A DNA stretch of 64,000 nucleotides, taken from Scilla litardierei (lineage: Eukaryota > Streptophyta > Magnoliopsida > Asparagales > Asparagaceae). Position 1 is the stretch's first letter. The number at the start of each line of letters is the position of its first letter. The stretch spans positions 603,827,659 to 603,891,658 of the forward strand of contig CM061142.1 of assembly GCA_030789695.1 (NCBI GenBank), read 5' to 3'. The notes under the pieces are model-generated. The model searched no databases and was not told where the DNA came from. It saw only the letters and a list, made by a program, of their open reading frames with translations. Both the position numbers and the translations under genes were made by a program. Positions 22,271 through 33,767 of the stretch are shown here, in pieces.

Positions 22271-25200
22271 TGTAACGGTCTCTTTCCGACCTTATGATTT
22301 TTCTGCGTGCACGTGCTTTATCGTGCACGTAATTTTATTTGGCTATTTCTGGGCTTCGGCATAGGCGATGTGGTATGCTGTTGTGATCATTTTGGGGTGT
22401 AGAATTTTATAGTAATTTTTGGGAACGTCGTTTCACGGCTCGTTTTCTCGCAAAACGACTTTGAATGATAGGGACGTTTTAGTCATTTGACTCAAAACGT
22501 CGTTCCCAATTTTACGTAAATTCTTGGTAGGCGTTACGCACGATCGGGCTCCGTAGATCTGTGTGTCTCGTCTCCACGATCGCCCCGGTATTTTCTTTGT
22601 AATTTTTGGACGTCGAGGGACCAATCTACTTAACTCATTACTAAGGTATATAAATTTATTTATTTTGTAAACTTCAAATTTTAAAGAGAAAATCCTGTAC
22701 GTTTACTTTTTTAAAAACTTTTGGAATATTCTAACCTTCTTTCTTTTGTAATCAAAACATTGAAAAGGGGATCAAATCTGTTGTAATCAAATCCCTCCCC
22801 ACTTTCCCCAAATCTCTCCCCACTCCGCTCCCATTGTTCCACGTCACCAACCCAATTTCCTCATGTATATATCTCTCTCCTACCCCTATATAGTAACCTA
22901 GGGCTACAAATAGCTCCCAGCCATAATAATCAAACCCATCTATATATTTTTACAACAGAACCTAGTCCCCTACGTTCAACTTCTCCTCCCTCTTTCCTTT
23001 CTCTCCCCCCGAGCCCACCTCTGGGTCAACTCGACCCACGCCGGTAGCCCTCTGCTCCCCGACCCCAGCGTCACCTCAGCCCCGTGCCCCGCCTTCCATC
23101 TCTCAGGTCAGTCCTCCCCTCTCGACAGCCGGCGATCCTCCCTCTTCCATCGAGATCTCGTCGACGATCCCCGATGCCGACGAAGCCGACGTGGCTGCTC
23201 GCTGCCGAAGGCCGACGACCGACTTCATCCCCAGGCCATCCATCTCCCCCCGCTGCAACCGCCAACCTCCTCTCCAGACCAGCGAACCGCCAGCACCCGA
23301 ACCCACCTCCTTCGCCCCCGTCCACCGTCAGCCCGTCTCCGAGCCCCGTCGACATTCACTCACTGTCGCGCCGTCAACACCTCTCTGCCATTTTTCCGAA
23401 GCCGTCGCGCCCCAACTGACTGCCGTTCACCTCTCGCCCTCCCTCCAATCAACCCATAACCCTGACTCCATCCCCTGTTTTGCAACAGAGGAACCCAAGC
23501 TGGCACCTTACCGCTTTTCCCCGACGGACCGTCGGCGATCTCCATCTCTGGCGCCGCTTGCGTGTGAGCAGCCACCACCACCATTACCTCGCACGCCGCG
23601 CTGTCTCCAAACAACCTCGCGCTCCTCCGTCACTGCCTCCTTCACCCTCCTTTCCTCAGGCTCTCGATCCCACCACCACCGCCTGCGACAACGACAACAA
23701 AAAGGGAACGGGCAATCTGTAAGTTGTCTTACTTTCCTTTGTGAGCAGTGTTGCCATTCGACCCTTGCAAACATTTTAATTTGATTTCCTGCGTAGGTCT
23801 CATCATGTCCACACGTTATATTTGTTGTAGTTGTTTATTATATGTGTATATTATTAAGGCCCAGATCATATATATACACATATGTTATATACTTATATCT
23901 ATTAATAATTGCTACTTGTTCGCATGTTACTCAATCTGTATTATTAAATCACGTAGGATAGCATATGGGGACGTACCTATGTGAACAGTGACTTTGATAA
24001 AGGTAAACAGTGCATGCAAACTAGTATAAGCTGTATTATACTATGCTATATGTAACAGTAAAATGTTTTATTATAAATTGCTGTGGGGAATTTACATGTG
24101 AGATATTAGGTGCCTAAGTATTATAATCAGTATAGCTATACTATTCTACATAAATAATGATTTAGTTTTCAGGGTTATTATTGTTATTGATTGAAATTCT
24201 TTAGCTTATCATCTTGTAATTGGACGACGCAGATTTATCACTGTTCAGACCCGACGTCCAATCTACATTCAAACGCCGTAAAGGTTAGTCCCCTAACTCG
24301 TAGTAAGAACCCAAATCGTAGCAGAACTGAAAACCTAACTAAAAATTGGACAACTGTAACTAAATTTATTTTCTGCTCCCTTAAAACGATGTGGAACCGT
24401 AGATCGATGATCGAACTTTGTGGAAACGTCGGATAGGCTGAACGGACACTTTCAACTTGACTCTGAACTATTAGGGTAGCCCGGTTTAACCTAGAAATGA
24501 ACCCTAATAGGCTTGATGGGAATCGTGACCTGACATCGTCGCCGTGACCCCTTTTCAGACGGACTACCGCGGACGCGACGACTGAATGAGTGCCCCGGGC
24601 AGACGACACACTCGCCATCACAGGCAAGTGTATCCCACTTGCACTTTCGGCCGTTCTTAGGCCTTAGTAGGTTAGAACTGATAACTGTGAACAAATAGAA
24701 CCGGACGTGAAATGATAGCGTCCGGGACGACCCCTGACGGCTCAGACTTGACGACGAAGTCTGAGCCTGACAACAACAACTTTTGACATCGTAGGGCTAT
24801 CATGTGTGTGCGTGTGTGTGGACACCCTAGAATAACCCTTCCCGTCTTTTCACGTCCCGTCCCGTCTTGCACAGCCTGCGGGCAATAGGGCACTCACCAG
24901 TGAGTGGGTGATCCCTTGTACTGATACACAGCCTGCGGGCAATAGGGCACTCACCAGTGAGTGGGTGATCCCATGTCGTGATACACAGCCCAGAGGGCAA
25001 TAGGGCACTCTCCAAGCTAGAGCGAGTGATCCCTTGTCGTGCTTGTCTTGTCTTGTCATACTTGGGGTTTGGGGTTGGGTTGAGCGTGCGCATGGCAAGA
25101 GGGTCTGATCCCCCTCGAACCGTAAGGCGTGAACCCTTTCGTGTCTCACTTGTCTTGTCTTGTCTTGTCTCGTCACGTCCCGACTTGTCTTGACACCTGT

Positions 25201-25804
25201 AGGTTAGTCCCGTAGTTGGTAGCACACGCTACGACTACTACTTGCTACGCTTTACCTTCCTGCTACGTTACTTCTTTTGTTACTCAGTTATAACCCCAGC
25301 ATGCTAATCAACCAGTAAATCGTTGTTTAAAATTTGATATACTTGCAGTAGAGTCTGACCACCTTTTGTAGACTTTCCCTGACGTACAGTTTCCTTCTTT
25401 GGTGTTGTACGTCAGGTGTTGAGCCAGAGTTCGTAGACGAGGCAGACTTACCGAGGACTGTCTGCCCAGAGTTCGTGCCTGACGAGGACCAGACTTAGAG
25501 GTCTCTTCTAACGTGGACGATCAGAGGTTACTACTTTTAGCTTCTCTCTTTTGTTAGTTGTTGCCATGCCTAGGCTACCCTCTTTTTAGACTTTTATACT
25601 TGCTGGATATTTAAACTCTTGTGGTTAATGAATGCAACTTTCTTTCTGTACGTTTGTTGTTTCGAACTTTATAAATGCAAGAACCTGGAAAATATTTAAG
25701 ATGGTACCCCTACAGACGCTTATTGGGTCTGAGCTTCACAGCTCCGGCCTAAGTGGGCCTTAGTCACGCTTCGCCTCCGTCGTTTTGGGAAGCGGGGCGT
25801 GACA
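22271..25804 (+). repeat. Element A 3' LTR (3.53 kb)
   Basis: Uninterrupted LTR from TGTAACGG to GCGTGACA. It preserves the target of the copia insertion (cgtcgtttcacggct from about 22426). TATA box (CTATATAG) near 22887. The CpG-rich leader region is at 22990-23710 and the 57-bp repeats are at 24869-25039. It is followed by tccat and then element B coding sequence. Confidence 0.92.
24869..25039 (+). repeat. 57-bp tandem repeat, three units (element A 3' LTR)
   Basis: Counterpart of 18739-18909 with a few substitutions. The first two units keep CACTCACCAGTGAGTG. The third has a single-base change in one arm (CTCTCC instead of CTCGCC). Confidence 0.85.
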
Positions 25805-25809
25805 TCCAT

Positions 25810-26222
25810 TCTTAGCTACATGCAATACCGTAATCAATTGTAGGAATGGACAGTTGAAGATAACGTTTGGTAACATGAAGCTTGAATTAAATATCTTTAA
25901 ATCATGTAAGTTACCAACAGATGTTAAAAGTGTTGAAGAGGTATGTTTTATTGAAAATTTGATTGAAGGCTATTTTGAGGCCGAGTATGAATGTGAATCT
26001 CATTATATTGATTATAATTTTGATGATATTAATGAGTCTTATTTTGTGCAGGGCACTCATGAAAAATCAAGGGAAGCATGGGCACCAAGATTTGAACCAT
26101 TGCCAGTTGGACTGCCACCACAACTACCCTCTGACGTGGAGCATCCAAAGCTTGAGCTGAAGCCATTGCCGGACTACTTGAAGTATGCTTTTCTTAGAAA
26201 AGACGAGACCTTCCCAGTGTAA
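25810..26222 (+). pseudogene. pol: Element B protease end and linker to RT
   Basis: After the tccat duplication the Athila frame resumes: end of the protease (INCRNGQLKITFGNMKLE), an acidic linker, then the typical proline-rich junction ending LKPLPDYLKYAFL before RT. The open part starts at 25854. It is lost at 26222 by a 1-bp frameshift. Confidence 0.82.
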
Positions 26223-26639
26223 TATCTTCCGAACTTACACTTGAACAGGAACACTCATTGCTTGATGTGCTTGGGGAACATAAAGGGACCATTGGATGGT
26301 CCATTGTAGACATCAAAGGTATAAATCCATTAACTTGTACACATCATATTTATCTTGAGGATGATGCAAAAACCACGCGTGAAATGCAACGTCGGTTGAA
26401 CCCGACGTTAAAATAAGTGGTAAAGGGTAAGGTTCTTAAATTACTCGATGCTGGAATTATTTATCCAATCTCTGATAGCAAGTGGGTTAGTCCAACTCAA
26501 GTTGTCCCTAAGAAATCTGGTTTAACTGTGGTCAAAAAATGAAAATAATGAACTCATACATGTGCGAACCACCACTAGATGGAGAATGTGAATTGATTAT
26601 AGGAAGATTAATTCAAAAACAAGAAAAGAACACTTTCCT
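26223..26639 (+). pseudogene. pol: Element B reverse transcriptase, N-terminal part, broken
   Basis: In the shifted frame the conserved RT entry can be read (HHIYLEDDAKTTREMQRRLNP, then LLDAGIIYPISDSKWVSP and VVPKKSG). A TAA interrupts it at about 26414, and at least one more indel lies near 26530-26545. Confidence 0.75.
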
Positions 26640-27003
26640 TTGCCTTTCCTGGATCAAATTTTAGAGAGAGTGGCCGGTAATGAATATTATTACTTTCTAG
26701 ATGTCTACTCAGGTTATTATCAGATAAAGATCGCTCTAGAGGACCTAGAGAAAACCAAATTCACTTGTCACTTTGGAAATTTCGCAATTAGGAGGATGCC
26801 ATTTGGATTATGCAATGCACCTGCTACTTTTCAACGTTGCATGTTAAGCATATTTAGTGATATGGTTGAAAAGATAGTAAAAGTATTTATGGATGATTTT
26901 TCTGTATATGGCACTTCTTTCAAAATTGTTTATTTAACTTGGCCCTTGTTTTGTGCAGGTGTAAAGAGAAGAACTTGCTACTCATTGGAAAAAGTGCCAC
27001 TTC
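26640..27003 (+). pseudogene. pol: Element B reverse transcriptase core
   Basis: Contains FLDVYSGYYQIKI, RRMPFGLCNAPATFQRCM and the catalytic KVFMDDFSVYG (FMDD). These are hallmarks of plant Athila RT. After SVYG the sequence degenerates by frameshifts and returns to frame near 27004. Confidence 0.87.
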
Positions 27004-27555
27004 ATGACTACGGAAGGTTTGGTACTTGGTCACTTAGTTTCTAAAGCAGGCAGTCAAGTGGATAGGGCGAAAGTTGAGGTTATAGAGAAGTTGCCAATGC
27101 CAAAAAGCATCAGAGATATTCGTTCCTTCTTGGGCCATGTAGGATTTTATAGACGCTTCATAAAGGATTTCAGCGCTATCTCTCGACCTCTTTGCAATTT
27201 ATTAACTTCAAATACCGAATTTATTTGGACGCAAGAGTGTCAAAATTCTTTTGAAAAACTGAAATCCTTACTTGTCTCGTCGCATATTTTGCAGGTTTCA
27301 AATTGGACTCTGTCTTTCGAGATTATGTGCGATGGGAGTGATTACGCAGTGGGGGCGGTCCTTGGGCAAAATAAAGAAAAGGTTCCTTATGTGATTTATT
27401 ACGCAAGTAAGACCATGACCGATGCTCAAAGAAATTACATGACAACGGAGAAGGAATTACTTACGGTGGTATTTGCATTGGACAAGTTCAGGAGCTACAT
27501 TTTGGGATCGCCCATCGTCGTCTATACGGACCACTCTACACTCAAATATTTATAA
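27004..27555 (+). pseudogene. pol: Element B RT C-terminus and RNase H
   Basis: Begins with TTEGLVLGHLVS, the RT thumb, then SIRDIRSFLGHVGFYRRFI, then RNase H with MCDGSDYAVGAVLGQ, YASKTMTDAQRNY, TEKELL and VYTDHSTLKYL. The frame breaks at TAA (27553-27555) through a small indel; the following residues continue in the next frame. Confidence 0.87.
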
Positions 27556-28026
27556 TCTAAAAAGGATGCAAAGCCGAGACTTATACGATGGATTCTTCTT
27601 TTGCAGGAGTTCAACATCGCGATACGAGACAAGAAGGAAGTGGAGAATCATGTTGCAGATCACCTCTCTAGATTGACGGTAGGCACAGAGTCATCAGATA
27701 CACCGTTGAGAGATTCCTTCCCCGATGAGCAACTTTTCACCGTCTCTACTCTACCATGGTATACGGACATGGTCAATTATTTGGTGACCGGTAGAACTCC
27801 ATCACATTGGTCCTCTCTTGATTTTAAACGTTTCAAACATGGGGTAAAATCATTCTACTTTGACGATCCTTATCTCTTTAAATATTGTGGAGACCAAATT
27901 GTGAGACGATGTATACCCGACCATGAGATTAGTAGTGTTTTACAATTTTTCCATGATGGGATATGTGGAGGACATTTTTCTGCTCATAAAACTGTTGCAA
28001 AAATTTTACAGAGTGGATTTTTTTAG
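27556..28026 (+). pseudogene. pol: Element B RNase H end and integrase zinc finger
   Basis: Open from 27601: [24 protein letters not shown] (RNase H end), a linker, then the integrase N-terminal HHCC finger starting [14 protein letters not shown]. It ends at TAG (28024-28026) where tryptophan is expected, and the finger continues in the same frame after the stop. Confidence 0.85.
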
Positions 28027-28536
28027 CCCACCATGTTTAAAGATGCATATGCTTATTGCAAATCATGTGTGCGTTGTCAACAGTTGGGGGGAATCACGAA
28101 AAGAAATATGATGCCATTAAATTTGTTAGAGATAGAAAAATTTGATTGTTGGGGGATTGATTTTATGGGACCTTTTCCACCTTCGTTTCGTTACGTTTTC
28201 ATACTCGTTGCAATTGATTATGTTTCTAAATGGGTGGAGGTTTTTCCTTGCAGGTCTAATGACGCATCCATCGTGGTAAAGTTCTTGAAAGAAAATATTT
28301 TCGCACGCTTTGGAGTGCCAAAGGCCATTATTAGTGATGGAGGTTCCCACTTTTGCAAGAGGCTCTTTGCAAATTTAATGAAGAAGTTTGTAGTGACGCA
28401 TAAAGTTTCAACTCCATACCATCCCCAAACGAATGGACAAGCTGAACTTGAAAATAGGGAAATTAAGAATATCCTTCAGAAAATGGTGAATCCCACACGC
28501 AAAGATTGGAGTCTTCGCTTGCCTGACGCTCTATAG
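28027..28536 (+). pseudogene. pol: Element B integrase catalytic core
   Basis: Completes the finger (YCKSCVRCQQ). The DDE core is GIDFMGPFP (first D), IISDGGSHF (second D) and NGQAELENREIK (E). It ends at TAG (28534-28536), again in place of tryptophan. The integrase would insert cDNA into chromosomes. Confidence 0.88.
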
Positions 28537-29049
28537 GCCTACAGGACGGCATACAAGACTATTTTATGGATGTCTCCTTACCGTTTAGTTTATGGAAATA
28601 ATTGTCATCTTCCTGTTGAATTAGAACATAAATCTTATTGGGCTATTAAAACTTTAAATTTGCTTGATGACTCATCGAATGATTCTCGTAAATTGCAGAT
28701 ATTGGAGCTTGAAGAGCTACGGAGGGAAGCCTATGAAAATGCGAAATTGGCAAAAGAACGAATGAAAGCTGTGCATGGCAAAACGATCCTACGGAAGGAA
28801 TTCAAGCTTGGGGACAAAGTTCTTCTTTATAACTCACGCTTGCATATATTTCCAGGAAAGCTACATTCCAAGTGGTCAGGCCCATTTCATGTCAAACATA
28901 TTTTTCCACACGGAGCGGTAATTGTGGTGAATGAAAAAGACGGGAGCGAGTTCAAAGTCAATGGGCAACGACTGAAACACTTTCAAGAACTTTGGACCAA
29001 GGAGGATACAACCATGGAGCTTACGGATCCACCTTCGGGTGGCACTTAA
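28537..29049 (+). pseudogene. pol: Element B integrase C-terminal part
   Basis: In frame after the [11 protein letters not shown], then (open from 28570) [34 protein letters not shown] and [11 protein letters not shown], which is the SH3-like gypsy integrase tail. The frame stops at TAA (29047-29049). No chromodomain is visible, consistent with Athila. Confidence 0.87.
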
Positions 29050-30179
29050 ACCGGTGTGTTCTTTCCTTACTCAGTAGTAGTAGATTTTCTTTTCTTTTTT
29101 ACACTTTTTATTTTTCTTAGGATTTTTGACTCTAGTATTCTCTTTTCAACATTGAGGACAATGTTAGGGGGAGTGTATTAGACGTTTTGTAGGAGATTTT
29201 CTTTTTTTATCTTAGTTTTTTTATAAAAAAGAGAGAAAAGACTAAATCACCATCGCACATCTTCTAACCATCATCTAAGCCCTCTTAAAGTGTCACTTTA
29301 TCGAATGGTTATGCATTAATAGCATTCTAAAAATTGTTTATGGCTTGAAATCAATATTTTTTTTCTCTTCATGGAATTAATCATTAATATGCGCCTTATG
29401 AAAGGTTTCAAATCTCATGACTAATATCTCGAAATGGTTTGAATTAATTCCATGCAAGACGTTGTGATGCATAAGTTTAAAGTGGACATGATTGATCGGA
29501 ATAATTTTCTTTTTGAAGAGGAATGTGGACAAGAATATGTGCTGAAATGTGAGTCTAATGAATGGGTGTGAGTTGCTAAAAAAGAAAAAAATTGAGAAAT
29601 AGAATAAAGTGCATCGTTCCCTTGAGTTTATCAAGTAGCCGGGTCTTCGTGCCTCAGGAAGCATTGGAGATTCACGTCGAAAGATGGATGTATGGAGAGT
29701 GCACTCAAAAAAAGGATAATAAAAACTTAGATGATTCCAGTTATTAAGTTCGAGGGGCCCTTCTAAGCCTAATGACCGAAGGTCGTCTGGCCTAGGAGTC
29801 ATTAACTGAAAGCTCATTACATGGATCATTCTAAGTCAAAAAAGAGAAAAAAAAGAAGATATGGAAAACTCAACACCCATGAATTAGACGATCTTTAAAT
29901 AATGCCGCTTCCAGGAAAATTAGAAAGTTATGAATTGATGTTGTGTTATACTTTTGTCTTATGCAAAACGATGCTTGAATTCTATGTAATTAAACTAGAT
30001 TAGAGATAATGACATGGGTTTGATCATATTCATAATTGTGTATATTCGTGGTAAATATTATGATGGAAAGTGTGTTATTGAGCCAAGCCTTAGACAATTG
30101 GAAGGATTTAATATTTTTCTAAACATCTGATTTAGTCGCTCTTTTTGCTAGAGACTAGCAAAATGCTAGTTGGAGGGTA
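29050..30179 (+). other. Element B 3' non-coding region
   Basis: AT-rich, with no ORF3. It contains a perfect hairpin (AACATTG, loop AGGA, CAATGTT at 29148-29165) directly followed by AGGGGGAGTG. Similar modules occur in elements C and D. The polypurine tract for the LTR is probably GTTGGAGGG at 30169-30177. Confidence 0.7.
29148..29175 (+). other. Athila 3' hairpin and G-rich tract (element B)
   Basis: Stem AACATTG (29148-29154), loop AGGA, stem CAATGTT (29159-29165), then AGGGGGAGTG. The module is shared with C (47034-47072) and D (62030-62062, minus strand), with covarying stem bases. Confidence 0.7.
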
Positions 30180-31928
30180 TGATTCATGATAAATATTACA
30201 TATTGAGCCCCTCATTTAGCCCCATTTTGCGCATATATGGTACTTATTTGGTCTCTAATATGATCGTACCCTTAATCGTTAGAGCAAACTCTCATTTATG
30301 CACAAACAGAAACATATTGAGTATTTCTGCCCTTTTAGTATTTTTTTATATGAAGATCTCGATCTCACGATTCCAACAATTATTTATTTGTATTTTTCTG
30401 AGAGCTAAGCTAATTTCTATGAATTTTTGAATGCAGAATACCATTTAAAATACAAAAATACACAACAAATACGATGATATACGGCGGAATACAACGTATA
30501 TACGCCGCCGCCTGATATATGATTCCACGTGGCACCATCCTAGCGGCTCCCCGCTCGAACTAATGCTCCAGATGAAGGGAGACACGACACAAGCATATTC
30601 GTTAGATGATCATCCAACGGCCATTAAGGCGCCGGATGCGAAGCGGAAGCAGGCTCCAGCAGGGCGACGTGGCAGAATGGTGGCCGAGCGAAAAAGATCG
30701 GACGGCCCAGATCGGCTCCAACTCGTACTCGGAGAGGCACGCGTATAGCGGCGACGTGGCTCCATCGTAGCCGCTGCTTCGAGGTCGAGCGGTCGCGATT
30801 GAATCCGAGGCATACTCGGATCGACGAAGCGAATGCGAGCGAAGCAGGCACAGATCCGATCCGCTGGACACGCGTCGAGCCCACAACGGATCCCGCATCG
30901 AACGAACGGTGGAGATTTGCACCGACTTAGGGTTTAAGATCCAAGGGATTTTGAAGCGGGTTTTAGCAAAAAACTCGCATCCGCAACCAACATATTTCCG
31001 CTATAAATACCCCCGTATTCCAGAGCATATTTAGACTTGTTTTTAGCGTATTTTGAGCTATTGAAGGGTCTACAGTGCATATTTTCGTGAGATTTTCTGG
31101 GGCTTTGGAGACAGAGAACAGAGGCTCTTGCAGAAGGAATTCCAAGGCTTTTGAGAAGTTTTGGTGATAGAAATCTCAACTTATACATTGTATTTCACAT
31201 ATTTAGCATGTATTTTGACCTTTGTATTTGCTAATGAAACTGAGTTTTCTTCTCTCCATGCGTGGCTAGTGCCCTCATGTGTTTGTTGTGATGTAGTTAG
31301 GGCTATGTGATCATTGATTTTGATGTATTTTTGCCCTATATGCATTTTATAATCACGTATTTCATCGATTTCTACGTATAATGTAATTGAGTGTGTTAAT
31401 CGGAGATGTGTGCATGCTTAATTGAATATGATCTGAGTAAGACTTATTCGTGATACATTCCGAGAGGACGTATTGTGACCCGAGAGGGCACTTGTGCGTA
31501 CTTTCTTTGTGAAATCGACGTTATACGTGATTACTTTTTGGCACTTTTGTTTACACGCTTTATTTCCATACTTTTCGACGTTCTCATACCCTAGCCAGAT
31601 GAGACGTTGAGTTATAGAAATATATTCAAAATAATCGATTACAAAAGCCTTAACGAAATCACAACCGACACATGCTCCACTTATTGGTTTCTTATATCGA
31701 CTCTTCGTACTTGTTTTAGTACTATTTTCTCTTTTACTTAAAACTATCATCACGATTATCTCACCTTTGAAGAGTGGTAGTTTTTCATCGTTTTATTAAT
31801 CTTTAGAAACTGATTCTTTTGGTTTACAGGTCGACCGTCCCGTGGATTCGACACCTGACTCTCCAGGTTTACTACTTGATCGATCTCCTACACTTGGGAG
31901 TAGCGCTCACACATTTCGAGACGAGTCA
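30180..31928 (+). repeat. Element B 3' LTR (1.75 kb)
   Basis: Starts TGATTCATG and ends ACGAGTCA. It is alignable with the solo LTR at 106-1762 over most of its length, apart from a diverged CpG-rich part (30560-30900). A TATA-like CTATAAATAC lies near 31001. Its right edge abuts the cut RNase H of element T. Bases 31929-31933 (cttgc) should be repeated left of the B 5' LTR, outside the window. Confidence 0.83.
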
Positions 31929-32463
31929 CTTGCCAAATAAATTTTGAGTTGATCATCCTTATCTGGCTTGGTCAGGAGTGGTGGGCTGCAGAGATACTCC
32001 TCAGTTCGGAGAAGGGTTTCTTACAGTCTGCGTCCCACTCGACGACCTTCTTACCATTCGTGGCGGACACTATCACCTTTCTCAGTACTTTGAAGAATGG
32101 CATAGATCTCTCGGCCGTCTTGGACAAGAATCGACCTAAAGACGCTATTCTCCCATTCATTCTTTGAATTTCTCTGATGGTTGAGGGTTCCTTCATCGCC
32201 ACGATCACCATGATTTTATCGGGGTTAACCTCGATCCCTCGGTTTGTCAGAATGAAACCGAGAAACTTTCCCGATTGAACCCCAAAGGTACACTTGGCAG
32301 GGTTCAACCGAAGGTTGTATAGTTGGATTTGTGTAAATGTCTCTCGGATATCCGCAATGTGATCCGTCGGCTTCTTCGACTTGACCAGCATGTCATCAAT
32401 ATAGACCACCAGGTTTCGCCCGATTTGAGCCTTGAAGACTCCGTTTATCATACATTGGTACAT
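31929..32463 (-). pseudogene. pol: Element T reverse transcriptase end and RNase H start
   Basis: Minus strand: RT catalytic YIDD (VVYIDDMLVKS), KCTFGVQSGKFLGF, the RT-RNase H connection (MNGRIASLGRFLSKTAERS), then the start of RNase H, readable in another frame as PPLLTKPDKDDQLKIYLA, which ends exactly at the element B LTR. A frameshift near 32463 separates it from the upstream RT piece. Confidence 0.85.
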
Positions 32464-32828
32464 GGCCCCTCGTTCTTCAAACCAAATGGCATTTTTGTAT
32501 AACAGAAAATACCTTGATCGATGATGAAAGAAGTCTTTTCTTCGTCTTTCGGTGCCATTTGGATCTGGTTGTAGCCTGAGAAAGCGTCTATGAACCCAAG
32601 GAGTTCATATCCCGGGGCATTGTCGACTGGATGGTTGATCCGGGGCAAGGGGTAGCTATCCTTTGGACAAGCTTTGTTGTGATCGGTGAAGTCGACGCAC
32701 ATTTGCCATTTGCCATTCACCTTCTTTACCATCACGACATTTGAGAGCCAATCTAGGTATTTGACCTTTTGAATGAAGGCCGCCTCCAGAAGTCGATCCA
32801 CTTCCTCGATTGCGGCATTCATCCCCAC
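32448..32828 (-). pseudogene. pol: Element T reverse transcriptase N-terminal part
   Basis: Minus strand: EEVDRLLEAAFIQKVKYLDW, VVMVKKVNGKWQMCVDFTD, NKACPKDSYPLPRI, GFIDAFSGYNQIQM and KMPFGLKN, the finger and palm of a Tat RT. Further upstream (32829-32950) the entry motif HKLEVDPTSKP can still be read in another frame. Confidence 0.87.
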
Positions 32829-33254
32829 ATGTTCCTCTTCTTCTGCTTCATGGGTTTGGAAGTCGGGTCGACCTCCAGTTTGTGGGATATTACATGGGGT
32901 CAGATGCTAGGCATATCCCTCAAGGACCAGGCAAAAATTTATGCATGCTCTCTCAAGAGAGTGATCAACTGCTCCCTTAGGTCGAAAGGGAGCATCGACC
33001 CAATGGAGACAGTCCTCCCTTCTTCTTCAGAGATCCGGATGTTCTATGTCTTTTCGACTGCCGCGGATAATTGATCCTTGCCCTTGGGATCAATTGGATC
33101 TGTCTGCCACACCCTTCTCAAAGAGGTCGACAAAGTGTTACATGACTAGGCTTGCTTCTGATTTCCTCTTGCCTTCCCAACTCCCTCAAGAGTCTGGAAT
33201 TTGATCATTTAGTGGAAGATTGAGACCACTGGTTCTATAGCATTGAGCATCGGT
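32829..33254 (-). other. Element T degenerate pro-RT linker
   Basis: No open frame. Fragments of the Tat pro-RT linker (RDMPSI, then HKLEVDP) are readable on the minus strand with stops between. Confidence 0.6.
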
Positions 33255-33707
33255 CTACCAATGATTTCGTTGTATACTGAGTTGAAGGCAGCCTGCCATT
33301 GGGGCAGAATGCTCGGTGAACCCTTCAAAAGGTCCAGGGCTGGGTCTCAACTCCATTGAAGATAGCCTCATTCTCTCCAATGTGGTGAAGAAAATTACAT
33401 CGCACGAACTCCCTGTGTTGATGAGCAATCTTTTTACGTTAACCTCATTGATGGAGGTAGAGATGACAATGGCATCATCATGTGGCAGTTCTACACCCTC
33501 TAGATCTTCATCTAAGAAGGATATAGGAGGTGTAGAGTCTCTGGGACACTTACTATCCATGGATATTGTCATCAACCTTCCGGTGTAAGAACTTTGAAAC
33601 GAAGTTGATAGGTTCAGGTGTGGAGGACCTCCCATTATCATGTTGAAGGAATCGATGCTGGGAAGTGCCAGGGCATCTCCGGAGGGTGTTGATGGGTGAG
33701 CTGACAA
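33255..33707 (-). pseudogene. pol: Element T protease remnant
   Basis: Minus strand: HDDAIVISTSINEVNVKRLL followed by INTGSSCDVIF. This matches the Tat protease, where the active site is normally D-S/T-G-S-S. Here the catalytic aspartate is asparagine (a G-to-A type change), so the enzyme is dead even without the frame breaks. The residues before it do not resemble Gag, so most of gag has been deleted. Confidence 0.72.
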
Positions 33708-33748
33708 GGTCTAGATGTTTTGTTGACAGGGATGTCGACTCAGGCTTT

Positions 33749-33764
33749 CCCACAGATGGCACCA
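33749..33764 (-). other. Element T primer-binding site
   Basis: Minus strand TGGTGCCATCTGTGGG, three bases inside the LTR edge. It matches the TGGCGCCRTCTGTGGG-type primer site of plant Tat/Ogre elements with small changes. Confidence 0.7.
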
Positions 33765-33767
33765 AAA

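Larger units (their letters stand above)
1999..25804 (+). mobile_element. Element A: LARD-type non-coding LTR retrotransposon, with nested copia array
   Basis: It begins TGTAACGG and ends GCGTGACA, with perfect 5-bp duplications tccat at 1994-1998 and 25805-25809. The 5' LTR is 1999-2162 plus 16290-19674 (about 3.55 kb without the copia array); the 3' LTR is 22271-25804 (3.53 kb). The 2.6 kb interior (19675-22270) has no credible ORF and no gag or pol motif. Long LTRs with a non-coding interior are the definition of a large retrotransposon derivative. It needs enzymes from another element; the LTR end style (gggaagcggggcgtgaca) suggests a chromovirus-type partner, but that is inference. Element F at 52101 is a relative. 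Confidence 0.88.
1..31928 (+). mobile_element. Element B: Athila-like Ty3/gypsy retrotransposon, 5' part outside window
   Basis: A degenerate Athila-like polyprotein can be followed in pieces: protease at 1-105 and 1763-1998, linker from 25810, then RT, RNase H and integrase up to 29049, and a 3' LTR at 30180-31928. The plant Athila-type RT signature (FMDDFSVYG) and the gag-pro linker style support the family. The body is interrupted by a solo LTR (106-1762) and by element A (1999-25804). The 5' LTR, PBS and gag lie left of the window. No ORF3 (envelope-like) reading frame is present downstream of pol. Many frameshifts and stops show that it is long dead. Confidence 0.85.
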
